Positions 25,278 to 38,164 of a stretch of DNA of 64,000 nt are shown one piece after another. Source of the stretch: Diprion similis (lineage: Eukaryota > Arthropoda > Insecta > Hymenoptera > Diprionidae). The translations under genes were made by a program, and so were the position numbers. The stretch covers positions 5,642,001 to 5,706,000 of the forward strand of contig NC_060110.1 of the NCBI RefSeq assembly GCF_021155765.1, written 5' to 3'. The notes under the pieces are model-generated. The model saw only the letters and a list, made by a program, of their open reading frames with translations. It searched no databases and was not told where the DNA came from. Positions within the stretch are counted from its first letter, which is position 1, and every line of letters starts with the position of its first letter.

Positions 25278-28200
25278 AATCACTTTTCTTCCATCCTGAT
25301 CCTGGAATTTTAACTTTGACTGAGTATAATCATTTTGCAATATAACAGACAATATTTTATAATTTTTTTTACCAGCATCTAATCAATTAGGCCGCTTGCC
25401 ATTAAATAATGTGACAAGAAAAATAAAAAGTTAATAGTTTCTCTAGAATTTTAATCGAGGAAGAAATATAAATAAATAATAGTTATGTGTAAGATAAAGT
25501 TGAATAAACCAAGTTTTATTACAATTTCCAACATCTATAATTACATGAATACGGGCGGTTTCCGCTGTTGGCTTGGATGCCGAGATAAGCCATGGATGCA
25601 AGACGGATAGGCGGTGAAGAGAATTAAATGAAATCTTACGACTTAATGAGCTGATGGCTTCAGCGGCATATAAGTAACTGGATTAAGTCATAAATTATTT
25701 AAGGAGTGTGAAAGCTCTTAGCATTTTCTTCAACTCTACAACAAACTTTTATCATACGGTACGAATACAGTTATCGGTTATTTTATACATGTAGATAGGG
25801 ACAATTGATCAAAACGACGTCTGAGCAGAACAACATCGTGACTCTCACTTCAAGAATATTTTACCTCAGAATTTGATACAAAAACATCGTATAACACAAA
25901 TTTGTTCAACAATTTAGTGCCACAAAGTTTGATTTGAAAACATTGTATCTGAGAATTTGGTTCAACACCATCGTGTCTCAAGTTAAGTTGATGCTCTGGG
26001 CGATTTCGACGTTGACGTATGTATCTTTAAATATCAAAGGTCACGTATCTCGAACGCGATAAGGAGCTCACAGTCCCATTCTAGACGCAATTCTGAACAA
26101 AAATATTCTAATACATTTTGATCTCACGCAGAAATTAAAAAGTGGCTTGAATTCTGCGAATTTACCGTTGCAATTTCGTAGAATGTCAGATTTCTCTCAT
26201 TCAACGTAGTCTTAAATTTTGAATGCAGGATTATTGATAGTGCAATTAATTATTCGATCGATTAAGATTTAGATTCCCTAAAATCCTGTGTCAGCTGTAG
26301 GAACGATAAGAAAACTCCTTAAACATCTTCGTTTCAACGAATTTACTAAATTGCAGCGATTGAATTGATGCGCGATACATTCTAAATTTGCGTAGCACGA
26401 AACTTGCGATTTCTTCTACGTCCGTTCAGTAAATAATGACTAATATACATTGTATGGCCTCTTCTACGATGAAATTCAACAGTTAAACTTTGGTAAACAT
26501 CGATTCAGACAAAATTTGCGCATTTCGACTCACACCTCATTTACAGGTTCGAATTTTTTTACAAATTTGATCACCCGAGAACGCAAATACGTAGTCCAAC
26601 AAAAATCCATAATCAATAGATAGCAAAAACTTATAACTAAGAAAAAATCCGGTGTTATTCGGTTGTAAGAAAAGTTTAATTAATATTAATAATCCAATCG
26701 AGTACTTCCGGTTCACCAATATTAAAGTTGATGAAATCTGTGTCTAATTATACGTGGTCAGTTTATCTTTGCCATCAAGATAGGCATGATATAATGATTA
26801 GATATTTGATTTAAATTATCGGCGTTGATTTTCATTCATACCATCAATTTATTTCGTTCGTCCCCTTTGGTCCAGTAATAATGAGAGCATCTGAAACGCA
26901 GCGATGTATGTATCATTACATTAAAGCATTTGTTACTTGTATTTAGGCAAAAAAGTGTGAAAAGGAAGAAAAAATAAAAGGATGGAAAAAATCCAAAGTG
27001 CCAACGCACCGTCACCTTATATTAGATCTTAGACTAGTATTCACACCTAGTTAAACGAGTGCCACCAGCTCGAGTGCTCCGTTGACGATTGAGGCAAAAG
27101 CCCCGGCGCGTAAAGATTTGTATCTTGATTCAGAAATAAATTTTTATCGGTGCAATTCAATTCTTTGAATAAGATTTTTCTGATAATTTAAAATAAGAAG
27201 AGCTTTGATTTGCGATCGAAAATCTATCTTTGAAAAAATGTCCAACTACACTTAATATTTACATATAATATACAATACCGATTTTCTACTTTACGACCGA
27301 GACAATCAGTGAAGATGTTTCGTAACGACAGAGATATGTCGGAGGTGAAGTATAGCATCGCACACGCACAAGGTGCTTAAAAATTTCGTTGTATAAATAT
27401 TTATCCATCATATATATGAGAAGTATAATAATCAAATATTCAAAACTCACCGAGTCTTCGATAATTCAAACATATATAGTGTATCCAATTCGAATTGATC
27501 TGTATTACAAGTTTCGAATTTACCCATGACACATGTCTGCAAGGATCGAAAACATGAGCTTTGTCTTTTCTTTATGGTTAGCTGCTCAAGAGTTTCCGTA
27601 ATTTTGTTTCTTCGAAATGCTAACAGTTTTTTATTCGGTAATATTTCTGTCTGTACCCGCTGTCGATTAGATTTCCGTCTCTCTCAAATTTCTGGGCTAT
27701 TGTGATGTCTAGTTCTGTGCGGTAAAAAAAACTTTTTTTTTCAACACGCCTCACTTTAACAATTCTGTACTATTCAAACGTAACATTGATCAAGCAGTTT
27801 CAACAGTAAAAATCTTCGTTCCTCTAAATGACAGCTGCCTCGATTATAGTTTAGATTTGCATTGAAATAAGCAAACAAAATGATAAAGTATATAATACCC
27901 GTACTAAAAAACGGTGGAAGTTTAAATCGTCATTGAAATAACGCCGCTCGGGCGCCCATATCTTTTGTCAAAAGTAAAAATTGTTATCACGTCTCGTCAG
28001 CGATTTATTTTTCTCAAGACTATACACCTCGATGGGTGTATAGATAATTTTTGTTACGATTCAAATCATTCCATGCCGTGCTGTATAGGTATGTATACCG
28101 GCATGCACGTTACCTCAATTTTTTTTTTGTATCAAATTATCTGTGTCATTTTCAATTAGTTGAGTTTCTATCTCCTATACCATCGGGTAGTCATGCTTCG

Positions 28201-28961
28201 AAACCAGCAACAGCAGGTAGGTGTAAGTATTGACTGGGTTTAACAGCAATAAGATCTAAAATTCGACTCTCAGATTCGTGCCTTTCGGTGTTTCAAATTG
28301 AACTTTTTTCTTCACTGGATTTCGCATTGAAATTTCCCGCGGTTGTTCGACACGAAGATAATTTGTATTGTCACCGATAGAAATAGGATAGTAATCATTT
28401 TCTTTCTACTTAATTTGTGACAAACTTGTCACTCGTTACCCAAGAACGGGACAATTTATACCGTCACAAAGAGGAACGGAACAATAGTTATTCCTTCTTT
28501 ACTTAATTTGTGATAAACTTGTCACTCATTACCCAACAACGGGACAATTATAGCGTATAAATCTTCACTATAATCTCTGCATCTCAACATCTCTTATCGC
28601 AAATGTCGCACAAATTCAAGGGTTTGCTGTGCGGATGTATACATAAGAAAGAAAGAAAAGAAATAAATCTATTTCTTCTCCGAGAAAAATACAAAGTTCA
28701 GTCTAATATTCACAATAGCGACTAAACGAAATTCGAATATTTTCAAGTTTTAACATCTATTTTACAGCGAATAGACCAAATTTTAAAGAAAGAATTGCAA
28801 TTTCAGTTTAGTTCATAATGAAAATAGGTACGTGGTAATTACCAAATTTTTGTAGCTTCATAATGTGATTTCAGGGAATTTTTGATTTATATTTTCGAAT
28901 TTTTTATAGATTTGTTTTATGGCACTTAAAGTTAGTATACTTTTCATTACCTTCCCCGCAG
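25278..28961. other. spacer between spatacsin and the aquaporin
   Basis: Spatacsin 3' UTR to about 25510, then AT-rich DNA. A degenerate 28-30-base repeat lies at about 25818-25985. A 93-bp tandem duplication with palindromes lies at 28405-28549. A possible first coding exon of the aquaporin is at 28193-28220 (ATG to a GT donor in phase 1), but I cannot confirm it. Nothing else coding is supported. Confidence 0.5.
28405..28549. repeat. 93-bp-period duplication with palindromic cores
   Basis: About 50 bases at 28405-28455 recur at 28498-28549. Each copy has a palindrome: GTGACAA-AC-TTGTCAC (28417-28432, perfect) and GTGATAA-AC-TTGTCAC (28510-28525, one mismatch), followed by TTACCCA and ACGGGACAATT. 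It lies about 400-550 bp upstream of the first sure aquaporin exon. Confidence 0.8.
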
Positions 28962-30767
28962 CCACAAAATGGAAACTGGAACAAGGAACGTTCGTCAAAG
29001 CGTTTGGCGAGCTACTCGGCACGGGTTTTCTGCTCTTCATCGGATGCCTCACGGATGTCGGTAGCATGACCGTAAATCCGCGACCGGAGCATCTCACTGC
29101 GTTCAATATGGGTCTTGTAGTGAACACTATCATCATGGTTAGTGAATAATTGATTAATCGCGAAGCTATATGTGTAAGGTACAGTACACCGGAATATACG
29201 TTCGGGGCATGAAACCTCTACTGTATAATCTTCCGCGAGAAGCAATTTATTTAGACTGTCATGCATTATATTTTTCTGTTTTTTCTTCCTATCTCGTTTC
29301 AAAGAACGTACACATACAATTACACATTTTTTATTAACAGGCGTAAACCGTATGCACATCCTCCGGATAATAGATACACTTCGTAAAGAGAAAGAATCAA
29401 TTATTCTAAATTTCATGCAGAAAAACGTGTAAACTAGATCACGTCCGAATTGTTCTTGCGAATCCCTGTACAATATTTTCTGTCCTTATTTATAAAAATT
29501 TGGTTCCTTTTTTTACAAATTTCCCTACCTGTCTGAAATTGGTTTCGTCGAAGAAAAAATCTTGAAATGCTAAAATCTCTTTTGCCGAACATCTTTGAGT
29601 TCTTGTTGAATGTTTATCTCCTTTTTTCTGCGAAATTCATCTTTTTTCATAGATTTTTTTCTCAACATTTGATTTTTCATATACACATTAGAGTTAGAAA
29701 TAGATTTTCTAATATCCCAAAAGCGTGTAGTTATAGACATCTCGATACTGATCATCTTGAAACAATTCAAGACTTACGAAGAGTATATCGAAAAAATCAG
29801 AAATTCTCAAACTCCCGTGCATATATGTATATATTTTCCGAGAATTCAACCATGAAGAGAAATCTGGAGAGGAAAAATTCAATCCATAGCTACACTTAAC
29901 ATTGCAATATATCTTCTCCGTATCTATCAGATGCTGGGTCACATAAGTGGCGCATATATAAACCCCGCGATGACCATTGGCGCCATGATATGCGGCTACA
30001 GAAGCGTACCGACTGGCATGATCCTCATCATCGGTGAGATAGTCGGTGCGGTCTTGGGATATGGACTCCTAGTGGTAATTCCTTGACACCGAAGTTGTGA
30101 TACAAATCGATTAGCTATTTTGAAATGTATCACGCAAGAGTAAGCTAAGAAAAAATTCCTTTCCTTCAGGCAGTGACACCCCTGACCCTGAGGAATACGG
30201 GGTATTCCGTGTCCGGCGGAGTGTGTCTCACCTTGGTTTACCCGGAGCTTTCTTCCTTCCAGGGGCTGATAGTGGAAATAGTCTCGACTATCGCATTAAT
30301 GATGGTAAACTGCGCGGCTTGGGACTCGAGGAACACTCATAATTCAGACTCCACTTCACTGAGGATCGGGTTCGCGGTGACCGCCCTCTCGGTTGCCGGC
30401 GTCAGTTTTGCTCTTTGAACTCTTCGCCTCAATTCCACTTGTTGTTTTTCAGAGTCTCATGTATTTATACCCGTTGCAAATGTTCCTCAGGTTCCGTACA
30501 CGGGTTGCAGTATGAACCCAGCGAGGAGCTTCGCCCCCGCTCTTTGGAACAACAATTGGACCAGTCACTGGGTCAGTTGAATGAGTTCATTAAATGATCG
30601 TCTAACCCCTGGAAGTGCGTTGAGGAATTATGTAAATGAAATAATATGCACGTATACTTCAGGTATACTGGATCGGCCCTGTGATTGGTGCCGTTATCGG
30701 CAGCTTGACCTACACCATCATCTTCAAAGACAGAACGTCAAAGTCTTCAGAAGACACGAGGGACTGA
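28962..30767 (+). CDS. aquaporin, entomoglyceroporin-like
   Basis: Exons 28962-29137, 29931-30074, 30170-30400, 30491-30571 and 30663-30767 join in phase into a major intrinsic protein of about 255 residues with six membrane segments. Both NPA boxes are intact ([11 protein letters not shown] in exon 3, [13 protein letters not shown] in exon 5). The fifth-helix histidine that narrows water-specific channels is Ser here (SVAGVPYTGC aligns with human AQP1 GHLLAIDYTGC). In insects a small residue there marks entomoglyceroporins, which carry glycerol and urea as well as water. The N-terminus is unsure: either reading through from an ATG at 28919 (259 residues) or splicing from a short exon at 28193-28220 (254 residues); the strong pyrimidine tract before 28962 favours a splice. 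AATAAA is at 30833-30838. Confidence 0.88.
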
Positions 30768-32017
30768 GGGCCTTCAGGGCTGACCATCGGGTATACCTAA
30801 CGTCTTTATACTTTATATATACAAATTGTTATAATAAATATTTAAGGAAAAAAGGTAATGTAAATTCGAAACATTCGTTGAAATCTATCGGAAAACATTT
30901 AAAAAATCTTTTTCTTCAAAAATAGATTGACGAGACAAAGAACGTTTACTTTGTCCTACATTTTTAGCATTTTATTGCCTTTTCTATTATTTCCTGTAAA
31001 ATAGTAACGATATTAAGTCGCTAGACTGTATCGAAGGGGGCGTATAAAATTTAAACAGAAAGCAGTGGATCGTATGTAGGCAGCTGGATTGTTTCCACGG
31101 AAATAACGGCAGCCGTGTATTAGAATAAGAACTCGTAATATGCGAGCAACCCATCATTAGGTACCCTTTACGAAAAATTGCTACTGGTCTCTCGTAGACT
31201 AATACTGGTCCTCTGCAATAGTGTCGACCATTGGAGTGCAGCACCGCGCAAGTGAGAACTAGTACTCCCGAATATTCTGCAATATCTACACCGTGGTATT
31301 AAGAATTAAGGAAGAACTGACACGTCTGGATTAAAAGTTAGGAAAAAAGAAAAACGGTTCAAAAAAATCTCCAGCCATGTTAATTGCGCTAATGGTACTG
31401 AATACGAACGAAACAATATTCTCTCTAGTTTTGTGACATAAATTAATGTGATTGTGAACGAATTACAAATTCGAATGCTGCAAGCTAAGATATCAATCTT
31501 TGATTTGAGAGGTTTTTTTAATCAGATCATTAAAATCGATTGAATCCTGGTGTTTTTGGGCTTACGTGTTGTCCGCCATATTTATCTCCAAAGATCAATC
31601 ACGTAACAAGACTTTCAAATATATTTATGTCCAGAGTAAATTAAAATAGATTTGGGTAAGTACGTTGCAGCAGAATCAACAGTTACATTTGAGTGTTATG
31701 ATATTATGTGAGATTTCTTAAATGCTTTTCAGACAATTTATGGGGATATGGTTGTATAGGGTACCTACTTTCAGAGTAATAGAGGATCCACTGTGAAGCC
31801 CGTAGAGACGATGTTTGATTTGTACTCATTATCAGTAGCGCAAATAACATTGCTGGAGATTCTTTGATTTTTTTCCACATTTCCTAACTTTTCGCGCAAG
31901 CGGTCCAGCAAATTTATCTTCAAAGTACACTCGTATCGAATTGTGTTTATCCGTTGTTGATCTAGTATGAAATGTATTTTTATTGCTCTTTAGAACTAAG
32001 CTATCTCATACAACTGT
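30768..32017. other. spacer between aquaporin and odorant receptor
   Basis: Aquaporin 3' UTR to about 30840, then AT-rich sequence with no coding exon or repeat that I can support. Confidence 0.5.
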
Positions 32018-32092
32018 GTGTACCAATTCCAGCAAGCAATTGAACAAAACAACAAAAACCCTCTTCCCACGTTAACAAAATACAATCCAACG

Positions 32093-35000
32093 ATGGACCT
32101 GAGAAGGTATCTCTGGTGGCACGAAACGGCCTTGACAATCCTGGGACTTTGGCCTCCGCAGGGCATGTCCGGGGTTTCTTTGGGCGTTTACTGGGTCTAC
32201 AGAATCCTGTTCGTCTTCGTCTTTTGCTTCGCATTCAACGCGTCCGAGTTCGCTGGTTTTTTCTTCATCTACAATAACCTGCAGGCCGTGGCGTCGAACC
32301 TCTGCTGGTCCGTGATGCACTTCACGGTGTGCCTAAAAATCGTCCTGTTCTTTACGAAGACCGCCGAGTTGCAGGGAATCTGTGCCCGCCTTAGGACCTC
32401 AGACTTCCTCCCGAACCTGGAACGCAGCCCCCGGGAACCGGAAGTGGTGGCCATCGCGGTCAGGACGAGCCTCCGCTACTTCTTCGTCTACTATTCAATG
32501 ACCGTGTTGGTTCTTGCGAACTGCTTCGTCGCCCCGCTCTGTCGCGAAAAGTCTTCTGGTGATAATAATTTCTACGATATCTCAGGAAAACACGGAAGAA
32601 TAGAAAATCATAGAACATTGTTATCCTCTGTTGACCTTCGTAGAAAAAAACGTTGAAATATTATCTATCTATACCAAAATGAAATATCAGCTACACCAAA
32701 TAGTTTAAATACGTGCTTCGTGAATTTTCTTAAAAGATTACGAACTTTCACGAAAAATTTTACTAATCGAGGAAATAAAATTCTGTGGATTTTTGCAGAA
32801 TTGTACGGATTCGTACGAAAACCTCCAATTGAGTTAGAGACGGTTTTCTACGAACAATCACGAAATTTTCCCAAAAATTCGAGGCTTAGTCCGGTGGAGA
32901 TGTCTCTTAGGTGAAAAATGATTTAAAAAAATCGTTCTTTTGTAAAATAAAAATTTTTCATTACAAATTTTTCATATTGGATATTAGGCAACGCGATACC
33001 ATTAATTTCATACCTTCTAAACTGTTCATAATAACTAAAAATACGAATATGTTTAATCAGCCATCTCACCCTAAGGGGAGACCTTTTCATACTTACTGCC
33101 GTCCTATAACCGTTGTCGAAGCTGAAATTGAATGAATACGATTTATAAATATTTATTTGGTCGTTCCTACATTTAAAGTTCACTCGAGTTGTTCATCGAT
33201 AGTAACAATCGTAACGTTATTAATACATGAAATTAAAAACGTCGTAAATACTTCTGGTCTCACCAAAAAAAAAACGGTAGTATCGAAAGAAACGGTGCTT
33301 GTTGCAGTTTAATTTTCAACATCTGAGAATTTCATAGCAACATTTGATATGCATTCTAGAAGATATCGGTGGTTGGCCATCTTCCTGCCGGACTTGCCCC
33401 ATTGAAAAACTACGATCACGTTTCAAATTACCCCCCCCCCCCCCAAAAAAAAAAAACGTAAACATCAGGCGAAAGAGAATCATAGGAATTTTTTTCTACC
33501 AGAGGCGCTGGACTCCAATCCGGCCGATTCGAAGCCGGAGCCCCTGCAGAATCCGCTGCCCTATTACACCTACGTGTTTTGCAACCCCTTGAAGTCTCCG
33601 TGCTACGAAATCGCCTACATCTACCAGATCCTCTCTACCCTCGTTTGCAGCCTCGTTCTTATCCACTGCGATAACCTCTACCTCTACCTCGTCATGGTCT
33701 GCACCTCGCAGCTGCGGATTCTCAACGCCTCCCTTGAGACCATCACCTGCAGGGCCGCCAAGAACTCTCTGAAGCTACGGTGGAAGCTCTGCGCTGGACT
33801 GAGAATCAAGCGGAGTGACGTCGTCGATGCGGAGTCCTTCACACTTGGGGCCAACTGCGTAAAACACCATCATGCTATTCTCGAGTAAGGGAGATATAAT
33901 GCGCGCATCTTTTTATTCGGTGCATACTTCTGTTTCTGTTTGGTTTTAGTTTTCAGATAACAATGAATTACAAACCTAAAATTGCTTATTCACTTTGTAC
34001 AATCAATGTTTATCGTAATTCTAAGATTCCGCCATCCAAAGTTAGTGGTTCGGGATTTCGCTTTCGATTATTGACGGGTAAATAAAAGGATTTTTTGTAA
34101 ATTCGTTAACCGCATGTGACATGTAGGTATAAGCCTGACCTCTAAATTAGCAGATTATACTTTTTGTAAATTGTGCCCACTCATACCTTGAGACACAATG
34201 AGCTATTACATAGTTTTTTTTTTACTACTGATCATCACACAAGATGGAAAAAAGGTTTTGGTAATTGAGTAGATAATAACCAGATACATCTATTGATTTT
34301 TGAAAGAATGCCGATTTTGAAGAATGTTAATAATTAGAAAACTTGAAAATTTTTCATCATCAGTCTATTAATTGAAATTCGTGTGATTCTTTCGGCCAAC
34401 AGGATTGAATCACTGGAGAAATATATTTGAATCCTAAAGATATTATACCGGTAAAGGAAAAAATGAAGTATTTCTTAGAATCACCTAACGATTCCCCTGT
34501 TACGTTACAGAGTCTTGGATAAGTTGGAGGAGATATACAATTTGCTCATACTCATACAATTTCTCTCACACCTGGTACAGTTGTGTTTTCAAATGTTCCT
34601 GGTTACTGAGGTGAGTACATTGTACATTGAAGTGGAGATTTGAAGTTTTGAAGTGGGGAAAAAATTACGAATTAAAATTTATCGGTCTTAGTCTTTCATT
34701 GAAAATTAGTTATACATTGCTTAACTTGTAAGTATGTTTAACCTTGGATAGTGTATTTTTATACCCTGATTACACAGATTTCTCCGCTAAGCTTCGACGG
34801 TCTTAGCATGCTTGCTTTTGTCGTTGCGATGGTAATCGAAGTCTACGTTTATTGCCAGTGTGGAAATGAGATTGAAATAGAGGTAAGCAAAAGAATTAAG
34901 CCATCTAACAGCTGTCGCACCTGTCCCACAATCTGCGCTGAACATATGCATGAGCGTCAACTTATCTTCGTGACTAAAAACATCTTGCAGATATTGTGGA

Positions 35001-36135
35001 AAATGGAAATCAGTAACATAGATTTACCACTGGATTAATCAATGTTGCAATTGTTGATTATTTTTCACTTTTTATGTATCGTATTATTCGGATGCAATTA
35101 CAATTATTTCGGACACGATTGGTATAGACCAGCGCGCGCCTTTCAAGTCTACCATTTGGTTTTTGTATTAAAAAAATAAAGTCATATTTTTCTTTTTCTT
35201 TAAATTTCACTGATTTCGTAATATATACCTAATGGGTCACGGCATATTGTTATACTTATAAACTTGCTGTATTTTCGTCAACATTTGACAATGGAAAAAG
35301 AACAAATATGACCTAATTATTTTTTGTCTTTCTGCCTAATACGCAGACAAATTTTTTCCCGCAAAGACTTAACTAAGGCAATGGTGGGAAAATGAATGAA
35401 ATCAGGTCAATTCAATTTTTTCTTTACAGAGTTCCAAGATTTCCCAGTCAGCCTACAACGCCCAGTGGACCTCGAGCTCGGAACCCGTAAAGTTAATAAA
35501 AAATTTTCCTTCTATTTGCCTCTGTAAAAAGGAGCAAGATGTTCCAAGTAATAATGAGCAATATTTGTCGGGTATTTCACAAGTTTAAACAAATAATTTT
35601 GTTTCCATTTAACACTGTAATTCAGCAATTTGGTCTGATTTTTAAATGACCATGAATATCCATGGCCGTCGTAAAAAGTTCACCTGATACTACACTTCCA
35701 AGTGGAGGCTAATTATTTGGCACTGTAAAATGCCCGATATATGTACTATTAGTAACGCGTATAAGGAGATAGCGTTGCAGTTTATGACGCAGTTCGAAAT
35801 TTACACGCCCTCCTAGCTCTGCTCCTGAGGGCGCAGGGCTCGCAATATTGATCAAGTGCTCAACCGCCTCGCACACACATACTTAACATTCGCAGGAGAA
35901 TGCTGCTGATCGTGATGCTGCGCGCTCAACGGCCCGTTGAATTCACAGTCGGAAAGTTCGTGAAGCTTTCACTTAGGACCTTGGTATCGGTGAGCCCTTA
36001 AACTCGTGTAACACAAGCCTGTAGCGATTCTCCGCAGCGGTCTAAATACTACGCAGTAACGGCCCCTCGTTCGTTCATTTACAGGTTGTCCGAGGCTCGT
36101 TCTCATACTTCATGGTACTAAGAAAAATGCAGTAA
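32093..36135 (+). CDS. odorant receptor (7tm_6 family)
   Basis: Seven exons (32093-32558, 33503-33884, 34511-34610, 34778-34882, 35430-35491, 35896-35989, 36085-36135) give 419 residues, the usual length; an in-frame ATG at 32018 would add 25. Insect ORs are inverted seven-helix subunits of odour-gated channels with Orco, in the dendrites of olfactory neurons. The signature is in the last exons: the helix 7 stretch MLLIVMLRAQRPVEFTVGKF and the end SFSYFMVLRKMQ. Upstream, ETALTILGLWPP is the typical N-terminus. All junction phases agree if exon 5 ends at 35491 with donor GTTAAT; the more obvious GTAAAG donor at 35487 would break the frame. No stop or frameshift is seen, so the gene looks intact. 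The ligand is unknown. ATTAAA lies at 36181. Confidence 0.88.
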
Positions 36136-37281
36136 TCCTTCGCCAACGCAGCTGTCCCTAATGTGTAATTGTACGTCTGGATTAAACGCTGGATATAATT
36201 GATCTTTTCATTCAAAACGAATCTTCGAAAGTTACAAAATAGCAATATAAGTTTAATCTAATATAATCGATCATTATAGAGTAAATTGATAGCTAGTTAT
36301 TGCTTTCGGGTATAGAAATCGTCGCTATAAAGTGACGGCGACCGAATTATTATATCGAGGAATCATAGCCGGCGACGAACAGATCCTTGAGTCTATCGTC
36401 GAAATGGGGAAAAGACACAGCGATTGGATAATGCAGGGTCCTTAACCCAGAGCCAGAGCGGAGTTTAGTCGGTTGCGCAATAGCGCGACATTTTTTTAGT
36501 TCGTATCGTATTTACGCTCGTTATTGCGTTCTCCTTCGGTAAGTTCCAGCGTCGTGTGATACCCAACACCATTCGAAGGTTCTCGAGTCGGTGTGAGCTG
36601 CGCATAACCGTCGGCATTGCGGCGGCATGGATACACGGACACCAATGCAGCCGGCCGGTTTGCTGCCTCCAAGTCTCGAACGATCCTTTTGCCTCTGGAC
36701 GACGTGCTCAAAATCTCGTACATCCCCCCCACCCATGCCCTTCAGCCCAGACGATCAATACTTTCGTGGTTCCCCGCCACGCCTACACATTGTAATACAT
36801 GCTGCGTAATTTTCGCTATTCGCTTTTATTACCTGAAACGAGTAAGCCAGGCATGTGTTCTGCTTATAAAAATATAAATGAATATCGAAAAGTCATTCGA
36901 CTAGTTCGATGACGCTTGCAGTAACAACATTTAGCTGAAGAGTTAGACCAAGAGTTAAAGTTGGAAACAGTTGGTAAGTTATTACGTTTTACGCAGCGGA
37001 GAGCGGAGATGGAAGCTGCTCCAGATATACGTAATAACAACAGTACGCACGAGGAAAGGTGGATATCGGTTTGCATGTGTTCTCACTGATTGTGTGAATG
37101 GGTCTGCTTTATTATAGGACAGGATCCTGTGGTGTGAGGCATGGAAGCCTCAACTGCGCATTTGCGCGGCGGAAACCACCGCAGGCACAGCGACGCGCAT
37201 TTGTTTTGACTGGCTGCTCGAAAGTTCGAGATGCCCATATTGCCCATGTACATGAAACTGCGTCGCAACAACCGGCTCGGG
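36136..37281. promoter_or_regulatory. GC-richer region with heat-shock-element-like motifs
   Basis: From about 36480 the base composition changes to GC-rich with many CpG, unlike the flanks. Two GAA-nn-TTC-nn-GAr/GAT trimers occur: GAAGGTTCTCGAG at 36575-36587 and GAAAGTTCGAGAT at 37220-37232. They resemble heat shock elements, the second about 50 bp before a TATA box. No coding exon is supported; long open frames here are due to the GC content. Confidence 0.4.
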
Positions 37282-37287
37282 TATAAA
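37282..37287 (+). promoter_or_regulatory. TATA box
   Basis: TATAAA flanked by GC-rich DNA. About 30-40 bases downstream there are initiator-like words (TTCACT with A at 37318, ATCAGA with A at 37324). Together with the upstream GAA/TTC motifs this looks like a sharp inducible promoter reading to the right. Confidence 0.5.
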
Positions 37288-37312
37288 TTCCCGGCGTCGC
37301 CACGCCGGCCGG

Positions 37313-38164
37313 CATTCACTATCAGACTTGGAAGGTGCGCGCATCCCTCGGTGGATTGGCTCGTTCTTAGTTGACGAAATTCATCATTTTTCTTTTATTT
37401 GAAAATTCATTTTATTACACCTGACAGTGGGAGACGATATCATCGACGTTACGATGTGAAAAGACGACAGCGCGGGCACAGCGGCGGTCCGTCGAGCCTC
37501 AGGTTAATATGATTTTTGGTATACGATATACTTAAGATTACCTTTATTTTTACTCAATTCAGAATTACGTTTTTAATTATATAAATCAGGTGTACATACA
37601 TTGGTCTAAACGTGCTCGTACTGGAGCGTTAAGTCCAGCAATGAAATTTTTCACATAGTTTTAAATTTAGGACATAATTGTATTTACAGTAATAACTTGC
37701 ACGACGTATTTGTGCTGGGCATAATAATTTGTTCCATTTCGCGGTTAGCTGCTCTTCTGTTCCTCTGGCTTTGCGGCAGGTACTCCGGTTTTAACGATGT
37801 TTACTACTCTCTCCGTCCCGGGTGCGGCAAGGGACTGCAATAATTATATGAAATATGATCAAGTAATTCAATTAGATATCTGCAGGGTAGCGAAAGTCGT
37901 GAATTTCATTTCGGGTGGGGGAGTGGAGAAGATATATTTCGTTCTAGTAAAACACTTGTGCAGTCGAAGGTCAACTTTTTTTTCAATTATTTCCACGATT
38001 TTAGCAATTTCTAACATTGATTTTTTTTCAAATTTACAGCGCCTCAGGTGTGTCAGTGCTTGAATATTCGAAACCCGCAAGCTGGAGCAAGCAACACACG
38101 GACAAAGAAGAAACACTGTGGTCGTGATTACATCTTTAGGAATTTCGCACAGCGAGACCAATAG
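37313..38164 (+). ncRNA. possible spliced noncoding transcript (or 5' UTR exons)
   Basis: Downstream of the TATA box a putative first exon (about 37313-37502) ends in CAG|GTTAAT. A second putative exon (38040-38164) has a pyrimidine-tract acceptor (AATTTACAG) and a strong donor (ATAG|GTGAGA). The first ATG in exon 1 is followed at once by TGA and exon 2 has no ATG, so the joined RNA has no worthwhile frame. The next genes to the right are on the other strand, so this is either a noncoding RNA or the leader of a gene I cannot see. Purely sequence inference. Confidence 0.3.

Noticed and set aside
29012-29473. 153-codon minus-strand frame over an aquaporin exon
   Set aside because: It is the antisense of a conserved exon plus intron; no motif of its own.
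35430-35989. Apparent frameshift between odorant receptor exons 5 and 6
   Set aside because: Only the GTAAAG donor at 35487 gives a phase clash. The donor GTTAAT at 35492 restores the frame and gives the usual EPVKRMLLIVML order, so the gene is not called a pseudogene.
37020-37140. QTH-containing minus-strand frame as the missing sHSP tail
   Set aside because: PIIKQTHSHNQ has only a chance likeness to the I-x-I/QTGP tail and no acceptor in the right phase.
36496-37344. Several overlapping open frames on both strands
   Set aside because: They arise from GC-rich sequence with few stops; none has a recognised motif or splice support.
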